From the NCBI GenBank assembly GCA_003184365.1, contig NKYR01000046.1, forward strand, positions 217,518-281,517: 64,000 nt of DNA. The letters run 5' to 3'. Origin of the DNA: Evernia prunastri (lineage: Eukaryota > Ascomycota > Lecanoromycetes > Lecanorales > Parmeliaceae). Shown in pieces: positions 36,269 through 48,162 of this stretch. The translations under genes were made by a program, and so were the position numbers. How positions within the stretch are numbered: the first letter of the stretch is position 1; every line of letters begins with the position of its first letter. Below the pieces are notes generated by a model. That model had not been told where the DNA came from. It saw only the letters and a list, made by a program, of their open reading frames with translations, and did not search any database.

Positions 36269-38460
36269 ATGCCGTCCTCACAATCATCAAATCGTTCCCA
36301 GGACGAAGAAGCCCACTACACAGCTGAGGAAGACCGTCGTGCGCACGCCCAAGGAGAGACTTCACTGACTGGAACAACAACACCGAGCGGAAGTTCAGAT
36401 AGCGTTTACGCTAGTGCCAACCAGACATCGACAACCAGTCCAAACAGGGATAGAGCCACAGCTTTGTCGATTCATATCGCAGCTCGAGAGCAGGATCCAA
36501 TCAAGGCGCTCCGACGTAACGAAGAGAGCCTTGAGGAGTGTCGGGAGAGAGTCCCATCAAACGTCACAACTGCTCCAAGAAGATCGCCGTTCAACCACAC
36601 AGCCGAGGCCCGTACGTACCTCGAAAAGCAGAGAGCACTATTTATGCAGCAGGCCGGGATGGGAGAACGTCAGACTGAGGATGCTCCTTGTAAGCTTGCC
36701 TTTCTCTCTAGTCTTCTGCGGGGCATAGGCCCGTGTCTATGCTTGACAGGTCTTGTGTTACCTTGAATGTACTTCCAAGAAAGGGCCTGGAACCAGGTCA
36801 GACAGGCTTTATTATGCGGTGGTCTCTTGATTCTTCCTCAGAGGAAAGGCCAGACTCCATGCCAAACGACCATCATCATAGGTACTGCTTCTGCTCTTTT
36901 CTTCAAAGAAAGGTCCTTTGGCCTAAAGGAAAAGGCCAAAGTAGCGTGTTCATGCTTTGCATTCAATGTGATTTTCAACAAAGAGAGGGACATCTACCTC
37001 CAGTCCTGGCAGGTGCAGAGATGTATTACCTTCAGAGCACGCAACACGTATCACTAGACCCCTAGCTAATAGGCCCGGGAGCTTAGCAATAGGAGAAGGA
37101 TCAGACATTTCCTCACGCCTTCAGCCTCTGCAACCAGCACCTCCAGTGACTGATGGTCCACCTCCAAGTCCAGCAGATCCTGTCCACGAAGAATGCCGAG
37201 AAGCTAGTGAAATTTCCTACATCTATCGACCTACGTCTATCGATGATGACTCACAGCAACAAACCTTTCTTCCAAGCTCACTTCCAAGCTCGCTATCCTT
37301 CGACACCACCACCACCACCACCACACCTTTGGTACCCAACCACACTACAGACACTCATCAAGATCTATCACCCATCGAAGAAGACGAAATGCCCTATGTC
37401 CTTACAAGAAAGTTCATCATGAACCCAGAAGCGCCTGTCTTCGTGCCAGGTCAGGCACCCAGCCCTGGTATGCTACCTCGGAGAGTTGGATTGATATCGT
37501 GACTGACTGATTTGATAGCAACAGGGGCACGTAACCAGCGCGAGTGGGTGTACTATGGTGCTCCGCAGCAAACGCCAGATCAGACGCCCGGTAAGAATCC
37601 CATACCTCACTGCCAGTATCACTACTTGTCGTTATTACCATCACCTAAAAAGGTCGTGCTCTTTGGGCTTCTTCCCAATAATTACCTGTTTACAAAGCCC
37701 TTCGTACGGATTTCCTGAACGAGCTTTGCTTTCTTTTACGGGCGTTCTTCCCCATTTGTTACGTTATTATGGCGCCAACTCACCTTAAATAAACTAACAA
37801 ACACCACCAGAATCCCCCACAAACACGCCAAACACCGCCGCCCCACTCCCGAAAGTCCAGCTCTTCGGCGCCGCCCACGGCATGTCCTTCGACCCCAACA
37901 CGCGCCTGTTCACCGGCGACGGTGCTCCCCGCCGCTCCGCTTACCGCGCAGACGGCACCCTGCCCTCAGCGCCCGACCTCGAGAGCGACCCCCTCACCGA
38001 CGAGCGATATTCCGAGCCGGCCGAAGACCAGCTCCACATCCTGCCCAGGCGCGAGTACATCAAGCGAATGGCCAACTTCGGAAAGAACGGCCCGGTCCAG
38101 ACGTTCCGCGTGCCTCGTCCGGTGCCGCGGGGGAACCAGCAGGGGACGCGTGTGATGGTGGAAAACCGCGGCGGGAGGAGCGCGCTTGGCCGTCCCGTGT
38201 GGACCAAGGAGGAGATGGAGGGGGAGATGTATGTGCCTGGTCGCAAAGAGTTGGAGGGGCTGATTGCTGGTCATCGTAAGCGTGTGGGGGGTGAGGCGGA
38301 GATGGTGAACGGCCGCAGTATTTACCAGGCAGAGGACATCGGGGCGGCGCTTTCACGTTTGATGAGTGGTGTTGGGAAGGGAGAGAAGGGGAAGGAGTCC
38401 GGGGTGGGAGAGGGACAGATGGAGGAGGGGGGCAAAGGCTTTGGTGGGCCTCTGATTTAA
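36269..38460 (+). CDS. hypothetical Ser/Thr/Pro-rich protein, 507 residues
   Basis: I do not recognise a family. Exons 36269-36689, 37087-37467, 37519-37590 and 37811-38460 join to one frame of 507 residues with GT..AG borders at every intron. The N-terminus is polar (SSQSSNRSQDEEAH) with a conserved-looking helix TYLEKQRALFMQQAGM. The middle has a Thr run (seven T) and acidic SPIEEDEMPYVL. The last exon holds the most ordered-looking part (PKVQLFGAAHGMSFDP, LHILPRREYIKRMANFGKNG, PVWTKEEMEGEMYVPGRKEL) and a Gly/Lys-rich tail. No signal peptide or membrane span. Its first intron, 397 nt, is far longer than its neighbours and contains open stretches, so an alternative exon is possible. Confidence 0.7.
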
Positions 38461-39732
38461 GATTCCGTTATGAGCAAGAGCAAGGGAGAGGATGCCGGCT
38501 CCTTTACGGAGCTGGTCATCCTGGTCTTGATGACTTGTGTGCGTCGCCTTGATCAGAGAAGCGAGATGAATCTACTGGAAGATACCATCATGGGCTCTTC
38601 CAAAGGTTGGACACCTCAGCATCCACCAATTGAATGCTGATTGCTGAGAGATGCCTTTTGATCATGCTGCTCGTATACCCTCAAGAAACTTGACCTGTTC
38701 ATCGACTTTGAGCCGTCTAAAGGTTCTTTACCAGGTACTGAAACTTTCCGAGGGGATTTACGGCATGGACAGTTGCCGGAGAGGTAGCGAAAAGCATTGC
38801 AACTACCAGCCTCATAACGGAGATCCCTGGGGCGTCAACCGGGGACAGCGCAGCAGGCACAGAAAGCATGAACAGCTTGGGGGAAATGTTCGCTATGTTA
38901 ACCTCGAAGATATTTTATCTGCAATGTGTCCAAGCACAATGTTACTATGGATGCCTAACAGTCTGTTCCGGGAAGCGTCACTGGCTTGGTGTTCAAATCT
39001 CCGTCCTATCGCCACCAGATGATCTGAAGATATTCGGAGTGAGAGAGAAGCGAGACGTTTCGGACCCGGAGATGAACGAGACAGTGAACAGATTTTGCTG
39101 CTAGAACATAGCATTTATAGTATCACTTGTCCCATCATACAGGCTTCGAGCCCCAGAGTTCTCTAGCCTGGCGATTTCGCCGTGAACAGGCTGATGCCCC
39201 CCTGGTGTTTTCGCAACGTTGTTTCTAGGTATTTCTTATCCATTAGGTCAGGGTAAATACCACATTCATAGAGGCAAAGACCAACCGATCAAATCCTCTC
39301 ATGCCTGCGGGCAGGAAACTACCATAATCCCATGAGATGAGAACTCTTCGTTTGGACGTCACCAAATCCATTCAAAGAGCAGACCAGATCAACCAGAAGG
39401 TTCTGATGATGGTCCAGCCTCCGTATGAGGACGTGGCATTTTGGTGGCAACAGGTCGCTGGCAGTGGAAATTTACCGTGGGTCGTTTGACACGGTATCGT
39501 CATGGTGCGAACCTCCTTGCCGGATGGTCTCGTCGCCGCCGCTTGGGTAGCCAGGCTGGTTAAGGTTTCAGAAAGCCAGCCAGGCCAATCATATCCAGCA
39601 CTTTAACGCAGTGTCTTTGTAATTTTGCCGTTTGCTTTGCGCAAAGCAATCACTCAACGTGGCTCTCGTTTGGGAGTTCCAACCATGTCTCAGATCTCTT
39701 TAACTCTCAGGCCAATTCATCGCTCAGATTCC
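38461..39732. other. intergenic, nothing recognised
   Basis: About 1.27 kb between the 3' ends of two convergent genes. No coding or RNA gene supported. Confidence 0.5.
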
Positions 39733-40393
39733 TCAGCCCTGCTGTATCTCTGAGGTATCCCGCCTTCTACCCAACAAGAAGTCTACGTAGCCCAGTCGCC
39801 TGCCTCTTGCAAGGCCTAGAGCATCTTGTGCCAGCCCAAACGCCAGGCCGCCGTACAGCCCAGTCCGAATAGTCCGGGCGGCGGTATTTAGGGGCAGTAC
39901 GTCTGGTATAGAATCATCAGCATTGTGCCGAGCTTTCTAAGCAGGGGCACGCACTCCAAGGCTGTGCACTGAAACCCGCAGCAATAGTCATTCCAGCTAT
40001 GACAGTCGACAAAAAGTCTTTCCTCCCCCGCCATTCATCCACCGCTTCTTCGACTACAAAGAAGCTTCCGGCCCAAAAGCCGATCTTAGAGCCCATCTTC
40101 AACCCTTCTTTGATCCCTCCCAGCATCATGTGATAATTCTTGCTTTTGTGGTACAGGTACCATCCTGGAGATGTGGTGGGAAATCGGTGCGAGTTTTCTG
40201 CTCGGAAACGCATGCCTGCTGTCTTTCCCCCGTGAGAGAGGCCCAATGCAGCTCCAGTGAGAAAAGCAACGGCAGTGGCTGCGGGGAAACGAACGGAGAA
40301 CGGGATGGAGAGGCGGTTCTCGTAGGAAGGCACGGCTGGTGGATGGTACTCAACTTGGCTGCCAGAGTCGACAGGAAGTTCTCTACCCTCCAT
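39733..40393 (-). CDS. Tim17-like small mitochondrial membrane protein
   Basis: Exons 40393-39955 and 39902-39733 join to 202 residues. The first hydrophobic segment PAATAVAFLTGAALGLSHGG is followed by MRFRAENSHRFPTTSPGWYL, YHKSKNYHMMLGGIKEGLKM, then GSKIGFWAGSFFVVEEAVDE, a third segment STVIAGMTIAAGFSA and a fourth, LNTAARTIRTGLYGGLAFGL. The four glycine-rich spans and the G-x-x-x-G spacing resemble the Tim17/Tim22/Tim23 superfamily, and the YHKSKNYHxxxGGxKEG block is one I know from conserved fungal proteins of unassigned role. Import of proteins is therefore only a possibility. It is head-to-head with a small gene 151 bp away. Confidence 0.75.
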
Positions 40394-40544
40394 AGCGTTT
40401 TAGAGTCGAGTGTAACCCTTTCTCCCTGGTCATTGGCGAGGAGTGGATAGATCCATTTTGCTTGGCACTCGGCTCGTTAGGGCTGAAAGTTGCGGCAACG
40501 CGCAGCAACGCGTCAGTTTACTCAATCTTTCAACAGCACGCAAT
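40394..40544. promoter_or_regulatory. very short divergent promoter
   Basis: 151 bp between two oppositely oriented ATGs (40393 and 40545). Core promoters of both genes must overlap or abut. It contains the short repeat AACGCG-CAGCAACGCG around 40495-40512. Confidence 0.5.
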
Positions 40545-41056
40545 ATGGTATGAATGAACCTACCAAAGATCTTGCAATGCAGTACTGATTTCAAAACCTC
40601 TAGCCAGCCAAGGCATCCAGTGGGCTTCAGTGGACGCTTCGCTTTAAGCAGCACAAAACCACTATCCTCCTCTTCGTTCAGCAAAGCCAATCCTTCGACA
40701 CAATAAAGCGTGACCTCCTGTCAGCGATCAAAGCTACAGGTATCCAGGACATCAACGGCAAAGCTCTACCAGTAAATCCGGAAGACATCGAATTTGGCGT
40801 GCCAAGGGACAAGCACGACCCGAGCAAAGGATGGGTGGCTCTCAAGATCCCCGAGGTTGAGGATGGAGATACGAAGGGCAAGGGCGTCAAAAAGGGTAGC
40901 ATTTTGAATGAGAGTCCTCTGGGTGCTGGGCTGAAAAATGGGGCCATGCTGGCTTTCAAATTCGCAAAGGGAGCTGAGGAGAGTGAGATGGACGTGGATG
41001 ATGAATGGGATGTCATATTACCAAGCTACGACGATGAGGCTGGGAGCCAAAGCTAG
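40545..41056 (+). CDS. small conserved fungal protein with ubiquitin-like N-terminus; first exon is the ATG alone
   Basis: The main exon 40631-41056 begins WTLRFKQHKTTILLFVQQSQ, then a helix SFDTIKRDLLSAIKATG, which together look like a beta-grasp (ubiquitin-like) start, then PEDIEFGVPRDKHDPSKGWV, and an acidic tail EMDVDDEWDVILPSYDDEA. There is an in-frame stop at 40601-40603 and no ATG before the conserved block, so the start must come from upstream. The sequence ATG|GTATGA at 40545 with acceptor CAG at 40628-40630 gives a 3-nt first exon and a 142-residue protein. I know no function for it. Confidence 0.65.
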
Positions 41057-42935
41057 GGTCGTGCGTTAGGTTGGATGCTTGGATGAGATATGAGAGCATG
41101 ACATAGCATAGTGACACACATGGCATCCATATGTCAAGCACAGGGGCCAATAAATGGACATGGTATGAAATTGTTGCCACCACCACGATCCCGCGGGACT
41201 ACTCCATACTTCGTACAGCTTTGACCATCATTTGACTTTGCATTGTTCCTTCGCTTCCTTTGTTTTCATGTAAATATGTCACTCTGATGTCCGCTAATTT
41301 CGTCACGACTCTCATCATACTGACACCAACAACAGCTAAAGTTATGTATGGACAGCGAAACCTCGAATGAAGTTCGGAGGCGTTGCCGGAAGATGGTGTT
41401 CATTAGTATCAAACATTCTCAAGAATCCTCCTTTTCTCCTGAGAAACAATGTACTTTGGACTGAAAGAACCGATTTCTTCTGATTAATATCCATAAACAC
41501 GTGCACAATAAGAAAGAGAGGGGGCTTGCATCAGATTTTGAAGAAGGGACATCGCCCAAAAATGTGACAACGTGCTTAGAAAATTTACTTCTTTTATTTG
41601 AGACAAGGAGGTGGATATACATGAGAATGTGCGCTAATAGAAAGATAGAGAGCTTCTATTAGAACATGGGGAAGGTGCGTTACCCAAACGATGTGGCAAA
41701 TATTAGGACCTTCTCCTACAGCGTTCTACTTTTGTCTGAGATGCAGTCGATTTTTGATAGAGCGAGTCGATTCTTTCAGGTCGATTACCATAACGTTACA
41801 CGCGAACAGGAGGAATAGAGAGCCTCTATCTTGAATTGAAGAAGATGCGTTACCCCGAATATAGAGTAATTGTTGGAGAATTCCCCTGAAGACTTCTGTT
41901 GTCATCTGAAACAAAGCAAAGTTTTGAAGAAGAGAGTCGAACTTTTATGGTCGATATCCACGAAAATGTACGCAAACAGAGTGAAAGGGAAAATGTGCTA
42001 GGGACTGGTCAAGGTGCGTTGCCGAGAATATATAACAATTCTCAGAAGCTTCTCCCAAAACATAAAGCTTTCATTTTTAGACAACGTGGATTTTCACCCA
42101 AGACAGTGGTACTTTTCTGGCTAATACCCACAAGAAAGATGCGCACCACGAGAGAAAGAGAACCTCTACTCGAGTCGAAGAAGGTTTATTATCCCAAGTA
42201 TGTGATAATTCTTAGGAATGTCTCCTGGGAAAGAGACTTAGTTCTATCTGAGAGGGAGGGATTTTTGACAGAGAGAGTGGAATATCTGTGATTAATAGCC
42301 ACACACATATGCAAGTAGAGAGAAAGAGAGCCCCATTACATGGAAAAATATGGGATCGCTACCTAAAGCAATGACAATAGTTAGAGGCTTCTCCCTAAGA
42401 ATTGCTCTTTTATCTAAGGAGAAGTGGAATTTTGACCAAAGGAACCGATTTGTTCTGGTCGATAGCCACAAAATATATACAAACAGTGGCACCTTGCCTT
42501 AAAAAAGAGATAAATGTTCAAAGCTTTTCCTGAAAATAACCTTTGTCGTTACAAATAGCAATAATTACTTAAAATTTGCAGAGATTCACTCTTTCAGGTA
42601 GTCTCCATCTCAAGTATTCACTTTCTTCTCCATCTCCTATCCATTACTATCAGCCCTCCGCTTTATATAGTTATTTCTCCCCCGTTAACACTATCTGCTG
42701 TTATTATCGAGGCACCTGAATTCAAATAGTTACTTCTGGTTCTCTGTCATCATCTGTCTTTGTCTATTCACCTCAAAACAGCTTTTCTTCACGTCACTTG
42801 TCGAAGATCTACCCGTCAGAGGCAGTGAGTGTCTTAATCCTACGCCCTCAATCCTACGCCACAGATAGATGCTAATGATAAGGAATAACAGTCTCTTCTG
42901 ATGGTACTCCTCAAGACAGTCTTCATTTCGTGATT
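41057..42935. other. spacer occupied by a tandem array
   Basis: After about 340 bp of unique sequence the degenerate array starts (separate entry). The last 430 bp before the next gene hold pyrimidine-rich leader-like sequence and a short upstream ATG frame at 42901 that ends at 42933, two bases before the start codon of the following gene. Confidence 0.6.
41396..42500. repeat. degenerate ~170-bp tandem repeat array, about 6.5 units
   Basis: Unit boundaries can be set at the motif GCGTTACCC or its variants: 41549 (ATCGCCC form), 41677, 41847, 42016, 42185 and 42356, spacings 128, 170, 169, 169 and 171. Each unit then reads roughly ATGTG(A/G)CAA-, -CTTCTC-, TTTTGTCTGAGA, GATTTTTGA, GAGTCGA, GGTCGATA(T/C)CCA, AAATGT(A/G)CGCAAA and GAGAGAAAGAGAGCCTCTA. 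The unit beginning near 41549 lacks about 42 bp from its middle. Units differ at perhaps a third of positions, so the array is old. It is A/T-rich and carries no long conserved frame. Confidence 0.85.
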
Positions 42936-44647
42936 ATGGATCCAAACACACCCTCAGCACCAGCTTTGATTTCCTCTCTTGAGGCCTTAATTCAAGCGTC
43001 TGTCACCTCCATTCTCAATGGTCGACTCAGTTCTACGGCCGACACATTAGATGCTCAAATTCAGACCGCTGTCACCGCCGCATTAGATCGACGTCTGGGT
43101 CTTTCTGTAGGGTCACTCGGAAATCGAATGATGTCTCTGATAGAACAGCGCCTTGGAAGCGCTATCAGTACATTGGACTTCCGGGTCAATGCATCAGTCA
43201 CAGCCGCTCTCGACCAAAGACTTGGCCCTGCTGGTAGTGCCTTAACCGCTCAAAGTACCTTTACAGCAGCTCCTCCTCCAGTCTTATCCTCTGCAAACCC
43301 ACCAAAAACTCAGTCACTAGGCGTGACAAATCGGACAGAGGAAGGCAAGGTATCCTATGCGGCGGCGGAGGAGCTAGGAAAAACCCAGCAAATAGGGGAC
43401 GATACATCGTTAGAGAAGAAGCAGACCATTCAAAAGGAGTGCCAGAAAAACATTGAACCACCAGAAGATGAGCTGCCTGCGCAACAGCAGGGTCCGGCTA
43501 GACAATCATTAGACACTGGACCCATAGCACAAGAGCAGTCAGATCAGAAGCAGACCACAACTAGGTCAGAGGCTTCCAAGACTACCTCAGCCGGATTAGA
43601 CAATTGGACAATGACAGTGAAGATCGATGAACGGACAGGCAAAGAGACCTCTGCAATCCAGTCCGGCACCTCTAAAAGCGAAGTACACCCGTTTTTCACC
43701 AACGATCTACCAAGAAACAAGGCGGAACAAAGTGCAGTCTTCACTGCTAAACCCAACATAAAGTCGGTTGGGCTATTCAGCAGTGCAAACAAGACTCCGG
43801 CAGAGCGCAAGGCAAACGAACAACACAGAACAATAGGCGACAATTCAGGCGAGTTAGATTCGTCAGATGAGGAGGAGGAGGAGGAGGAAGAAGAAGAAAA
43901 GGAGGAGGAAAGCAGAAACGAAAAGCCAAAGAGAAAGAGAGCAAAGATAAAGCTCGACCCACCGGGCTTTACTGAGGGTCCTCCAATCAAATTCCGAAGA
44001 GTTTCTCCTAAATTGACTGCGGCTACCAAAAAGCGTGGATACCCTCGAGTAGTAGATCTCAGTGATTTCACAGAGGCATCAAACAAACAGAATCTCACAT
44101 TGGCAGACGTCGTTGCAACAGTACTGTTTAATTATGACCCTTTGAGCTTGCAGAGATTCTTAGACAAGGACGAATACCAAACATTCCACTTCATTCGGAA
44201 GGAAAACGACCGCACAGCCAGACAGTTTGCTATCGAGAGGCGCCGCGAAAACTATGGAGTCGTAGTAAAGGTACGTGGTGTCTAGCTGGTTGTCGGAAGA
44301 ATAATACTAATGGAATCTGGAAGTGTGGGTACCATCTTTCTCAGGTCGATCGTGCAAAACATCGCTCCAATGTTAGCCAAATATGGGAGAGCAAATATGA
44401 ATACATCTGGAAGAGTCTTGGCAATTGGACACCATCCATATATACCCAGGAATCTGTGGTATCGAATAGCTCGAAGAGAACAATAGAGCAGTGGGCAACA
44501 GCATTCGGAACAGAAGTCTTCCTTGGAAAGCTATGGGTGGAGGGTCCAGATGCAAAGATTAAATCTGATAAAGTGGTACCACCTCGAAAAGCCGGAGGGG
44601 AAAATTTGACCGAAGGATGGGAATCAGCGCGGAGGAGACAGCTATGA
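42936..44647 (+). CDS. hypothetical acidic protein with N-terminal ~24-residue repeats
   Basis: I do not recognise a family. Exons 42936-44270 and 44324-44647 join to 552 residues. Residues 14-105 hold about four imperfect repeats of the form (I/V)xxxVTAALDxRLGxxxxxLxxx, predicted helical, probably a coiled coil. A polar middle follows. Residues about 310-330 are a Glu run, followed at once by KPKRKRAKIK, a likely nuclear signal. The C-terminal 170 residues (YPRVVDLSDFTEASNKQNLT, LQRFLDKDEYQTFHFIRKE, WESKYEYIWKSLGNWTPSIY) look folded. The ATG at 42936 is used because 42930 is GTG. Base composition and the adjacent array suggest a lineage-specific gene. Confidence 0.72.
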
Positions 44648-45036
44648 GGGGTAAGAGGCTAGCAATATAGAGAAATTTCGTTGCCCTCGCAAGCTCCTAA
44701 TGGCATTCTTTGAAATTTGAGACAGATCAAGACTACAAGCCTGTCAAATCAGCAAGCTCCAAATCCCCGGCTCTGTTGTGTCATTGATTAGGTAATTACG
44801 AGTATTTTAAATAGCGACGCGGCTACGCGGCTGTTGTCAAGTCGACGGCGGGTGATTCTCAAAAACAGTAAGGCGCTGTGGTCTATCAACAGCTGGGCGC
44901 AAAGCAAGACAACGGTAACAGCTACACTTTGCGCAAGTGCAACTTCAGCGATCGTCTTCTTGTACTCCACAGCGTTTTTGGGTTTCGCGTCATTATCACC
45001 CTGACCTTTTCAGACGCGTAGCCCACGAAAGCCATC
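44648..45036. promoter_or_regulatory. intergenic, promoter of kinesin-8
   Basis: 390 bp with no gene; must carry the kinesin promoter and leader. No site recognised. Confidence 0.4.
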
Positions 45037-48000
45037 ATGGCGGCATCGGCAGATGGGGCTTCCTCGATTAGTGTAGCTATCAGAGTTCGCCCGTTTACTG
45101 TATGTCCAGCTCAGGTCCTGTTGATCTCGTTCTAAATTGCCGGCACAGGTCCGAGAAGCGGCGCAATTGACGCATGTGCCGGACGGCCCTCTCTTCCTCG
45201 GTGATGGCTCGCTTGCGGGAGCTCCAGCGCCCTCATTAAAATCGAAGGGCATTCGGCCAGTGTTGAAGGTGGTGGACGACAAATGCCTGTGAGAATGACT
45301 CGCTGAATATTTTGGACAAAGTAAGCTGATTCTCGCAGTATCTTCGACCCACCTGAGGACCATGCAATTCAGCGCGGCTCCAAATTTACCGGACCAAATG
45401 GCAGAAGATCGAAAGATCAGACTTTCGGCTTTGACCGAGTATTTGATGAAAACACTACGCAGGGAGATGTCTACGAAGCTACCACAAGGAACCTGCTGGA
45501 CAGTGTGTTGGATGGCTACAACGCTACGGTATTCGCGTACGGAGCTACAGGGTGCGGCAAAACACATACGATCACTGGGACAGTGCAAGCACCTGGCGTC
45601 ATCTTCCTGACGATGCAAGAGCTCTTCGAGAGAATTGGGGAACGAAAAGATGAGAAGCACACAGAAGTCTCGCTCTCATACCTGGAAATATACAACGAAA
45701 CTATTCGAGACCTGTTGGTGCCAGGAGGAAGCAAGCAGGGTCTCATGCTCCGTGAGGACGCTAATTCAGCAGTGTCAGTAGCTGGTCTCTCAAGCCATCA
45801 CCCGCAGAACGTACAAGAGGTTATGGACATGATCGTGAGAGGCAACGAGTACAGGACAATGTCGCCTACGGAAGCCAATGCCACTTCCTCTCGATCACAC
45901 GCTGTTCTTCAGATTAACGTTGCACAGAAAGATAGGAATGCGGACATCAACGAGCCGCACACAATGGCAACCTTGAGCATCATTGATCTTGCAGGAAGCG
46001 AGCGCGCAAGCGCCACAAAGAACAGAGGCGAGCGGCTGCAGGAGGGTGCAAACATCAACAAGTCACTACTCGCGCTGGGAAGCTGTATCAATGCTCTCTG
46101 TGATCCGCGGAAGAAGAATCACGTGCCCTACCGCAACTCTAAATTGACTCGACTGCTCAAGTTCTCCCTTGGAGGCAATTGCAAGACCGTCATGATTGTT
46201 TGCGTTAGTCCCTCTAGTCAGCACTTTGACGAAACGCAAAACACACTTCGGTATGCCAATCGGGCCAAGAACATTCAGACTAAGGTTACGAGAAATGTCT
46301 ACAACGTGAATCGCCATGTCAAAGATTTCTTAGTCAAGATTGATGAGCAGCTCGTCCTTATTAATGAGTTGAAGCAACAACAGAAGGATCACGAAGGAGC
46401 CGCATTTACTAAATTCCAGAGGCAAGCAGAAAAGCGAGAGATGGTGGCAAAAGAAGGCGTCGCTAGAATTCGCAGCGCCTATGAGAACTCCGAGAAAGAG
46501 CGTATCGACAAGGCCACCAATATGAGAAAGCTCCGACAAATCGAGAGAAGGATAGCAATGATTTCTTCATGGGTTGCTGCTTTCGACCAAGTCTGTGATA
46601 ACTCAGAGGAGGAAAGTGCCCTTCAAAACATTTCAGCTATGCGTAAGACTGCGCATGGTGTTCTCCTCGAGCTTGAGAATAGCAGACATCACTATCATCA
46701 GAAGCTTGTGAAGAACAATTGGGAACGTGCGATTGATTCGGCTTTGCAGAACGGCATCAGACAGCTCAAAGAAGCTGACGCAAGAGCAGACGGGCAAGAC
46801 GCAGCTTGCTTAACCAGAGAGGTTCAGATACTGAAAGCAAATGCAGACCGAGAAGCTCTGACTGCCGTGGCGGAAGATGAGAAAGGCGGTGATGCTGGAA
46901 TAGTGCAAGTAATGCTCCAAACTCATTTCGAGACGATAGCCGCAATTCAGAGCCTGATGGCGATGAGTGAGGAGGAAGCCGTCGGAACTGCAAAGAGAAT
47001 ACTGGCCAAGATACTGAGTGGCTGTACGACTGCCACATCTCATGTTATCAAGCCTGACGGCAGTCTCATTCCTACCCAAGCATTTCCTCCTACTCGGACT
47101 GGAACGCCAAAGCGAACAAAGCAAGTTGCCTCGCCGCTCAAACCAGTCCTACCTCCGTCATTCGCCAGCAATGATAACTCCTACGGCTCTCCCATCAAAA
47201 TGTCACCGAAACGGCGGAAGGCAGCAAAAAAGGGCGTTTCGTTCACTCCCAAAAAGAAGTCACCCGGGAAGGGATTGAAGAGAGGCGTTCGATGGCGAGA
47301 TGATACTGCTGAAGGCGCCCTTGCAGAGTTCGAGAAGACACCACAGCGAACGAACCTGACACCTGACACATCGTCCAATGAACCTACAGTCTCTCTGCCA
47401 CCCACATTGTCGACCACTATTCTACCAGACGATACATTCATTGGGGAAGACTCACCTAATTCGTCTCCAATACCTGCGCCACCCGTACCTTCTCTCGAGG
47501 TAAAGCCTAAACACAATCGATTCAAGACTGGTTTCCTTGCAAAAAAGACCGACGGTTCTCCACTACCACCGACCCTTACCAACTTCTCCTCTGATTCGGA
47601 CCAATCTCCTCTGCGAGAGCTCGAGCCAGGGAAAGGCGCAAATCGCTCATCGCTGCAGTTTGCTCAGAATGTGGCTAACGATACAATACCAAATGATAGC
47701 GCAAACAACTCGGGCTCTGACGTTGAAGATCGATGGAAAGCAAATAAAAGCGACGCGATACAGATCAAGACCGCAATGAAGCGGGTTTCATCGGTAGCGC
47801 CAGGAAATTCCAATCCCAGCAACCGCCAAAGAAGGCGAAGTCCACCTGGCGCATCGTCAGGAAGCCCACCAAATGACAGCAACATGTTTACAGCATCGCA
47901 TGCGCGGCGAATGGTGAGAAGCGAGAAAGAGAATGACTTCAAAGCCAGCATACTCAGCCCGCGTTCTGCACCTGTGGTTAAGCATGCGGGTCAACGAAGG

Positions 48001-48162
48001 ACTACCATGGGTACCATGAGTGTAAATGAGAGCAGATCGAAAGAGGCGGGTATGCCAGCAAGGGAAGCAGTGCGCTTAAGCACTGCTGTTACAGGAAGTG
48101 GAGGCAGTGGAGGAAATACCCGGGGCAGTCTACTAGTAGGGGGAAAAGGCGCATGGAGATGA
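45037..48162 (+). CDS. kinesin-8 motor (Kip3/Klp5-like)
   Basis: Plus-end-directed microtubule motor with depolymerase activity, acting on spindle length and chromosome alignment. Exons 45037-45099, 45149-45288 and 45339-48162 join to 1008 residues. The motor starts early (SISVAIRVRPFTVRE). It has FGFDRVFDENTTQGDVYEAT, the P-loop GATGCGKTHT, switch I NATSSRSHAVLQI, switch II IIDLAGSERA, the NINKSLLALGSCINAL region, HVPYRNSKLTRLLKFSLGGN and the neck YANRAKNIQTKVTRNV. The long N-terminal insertion before the P-loop and the sequence NVYNVNRHVKDFL after the neck are kinesin-8 traits. A coiled coil lies at about 425-500 and a Ser/Pro/Lys-rich tail follows from about 660, with a KRRKAAKKGVSFTPKKKSP basic patch. 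Confidence 0.95.
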
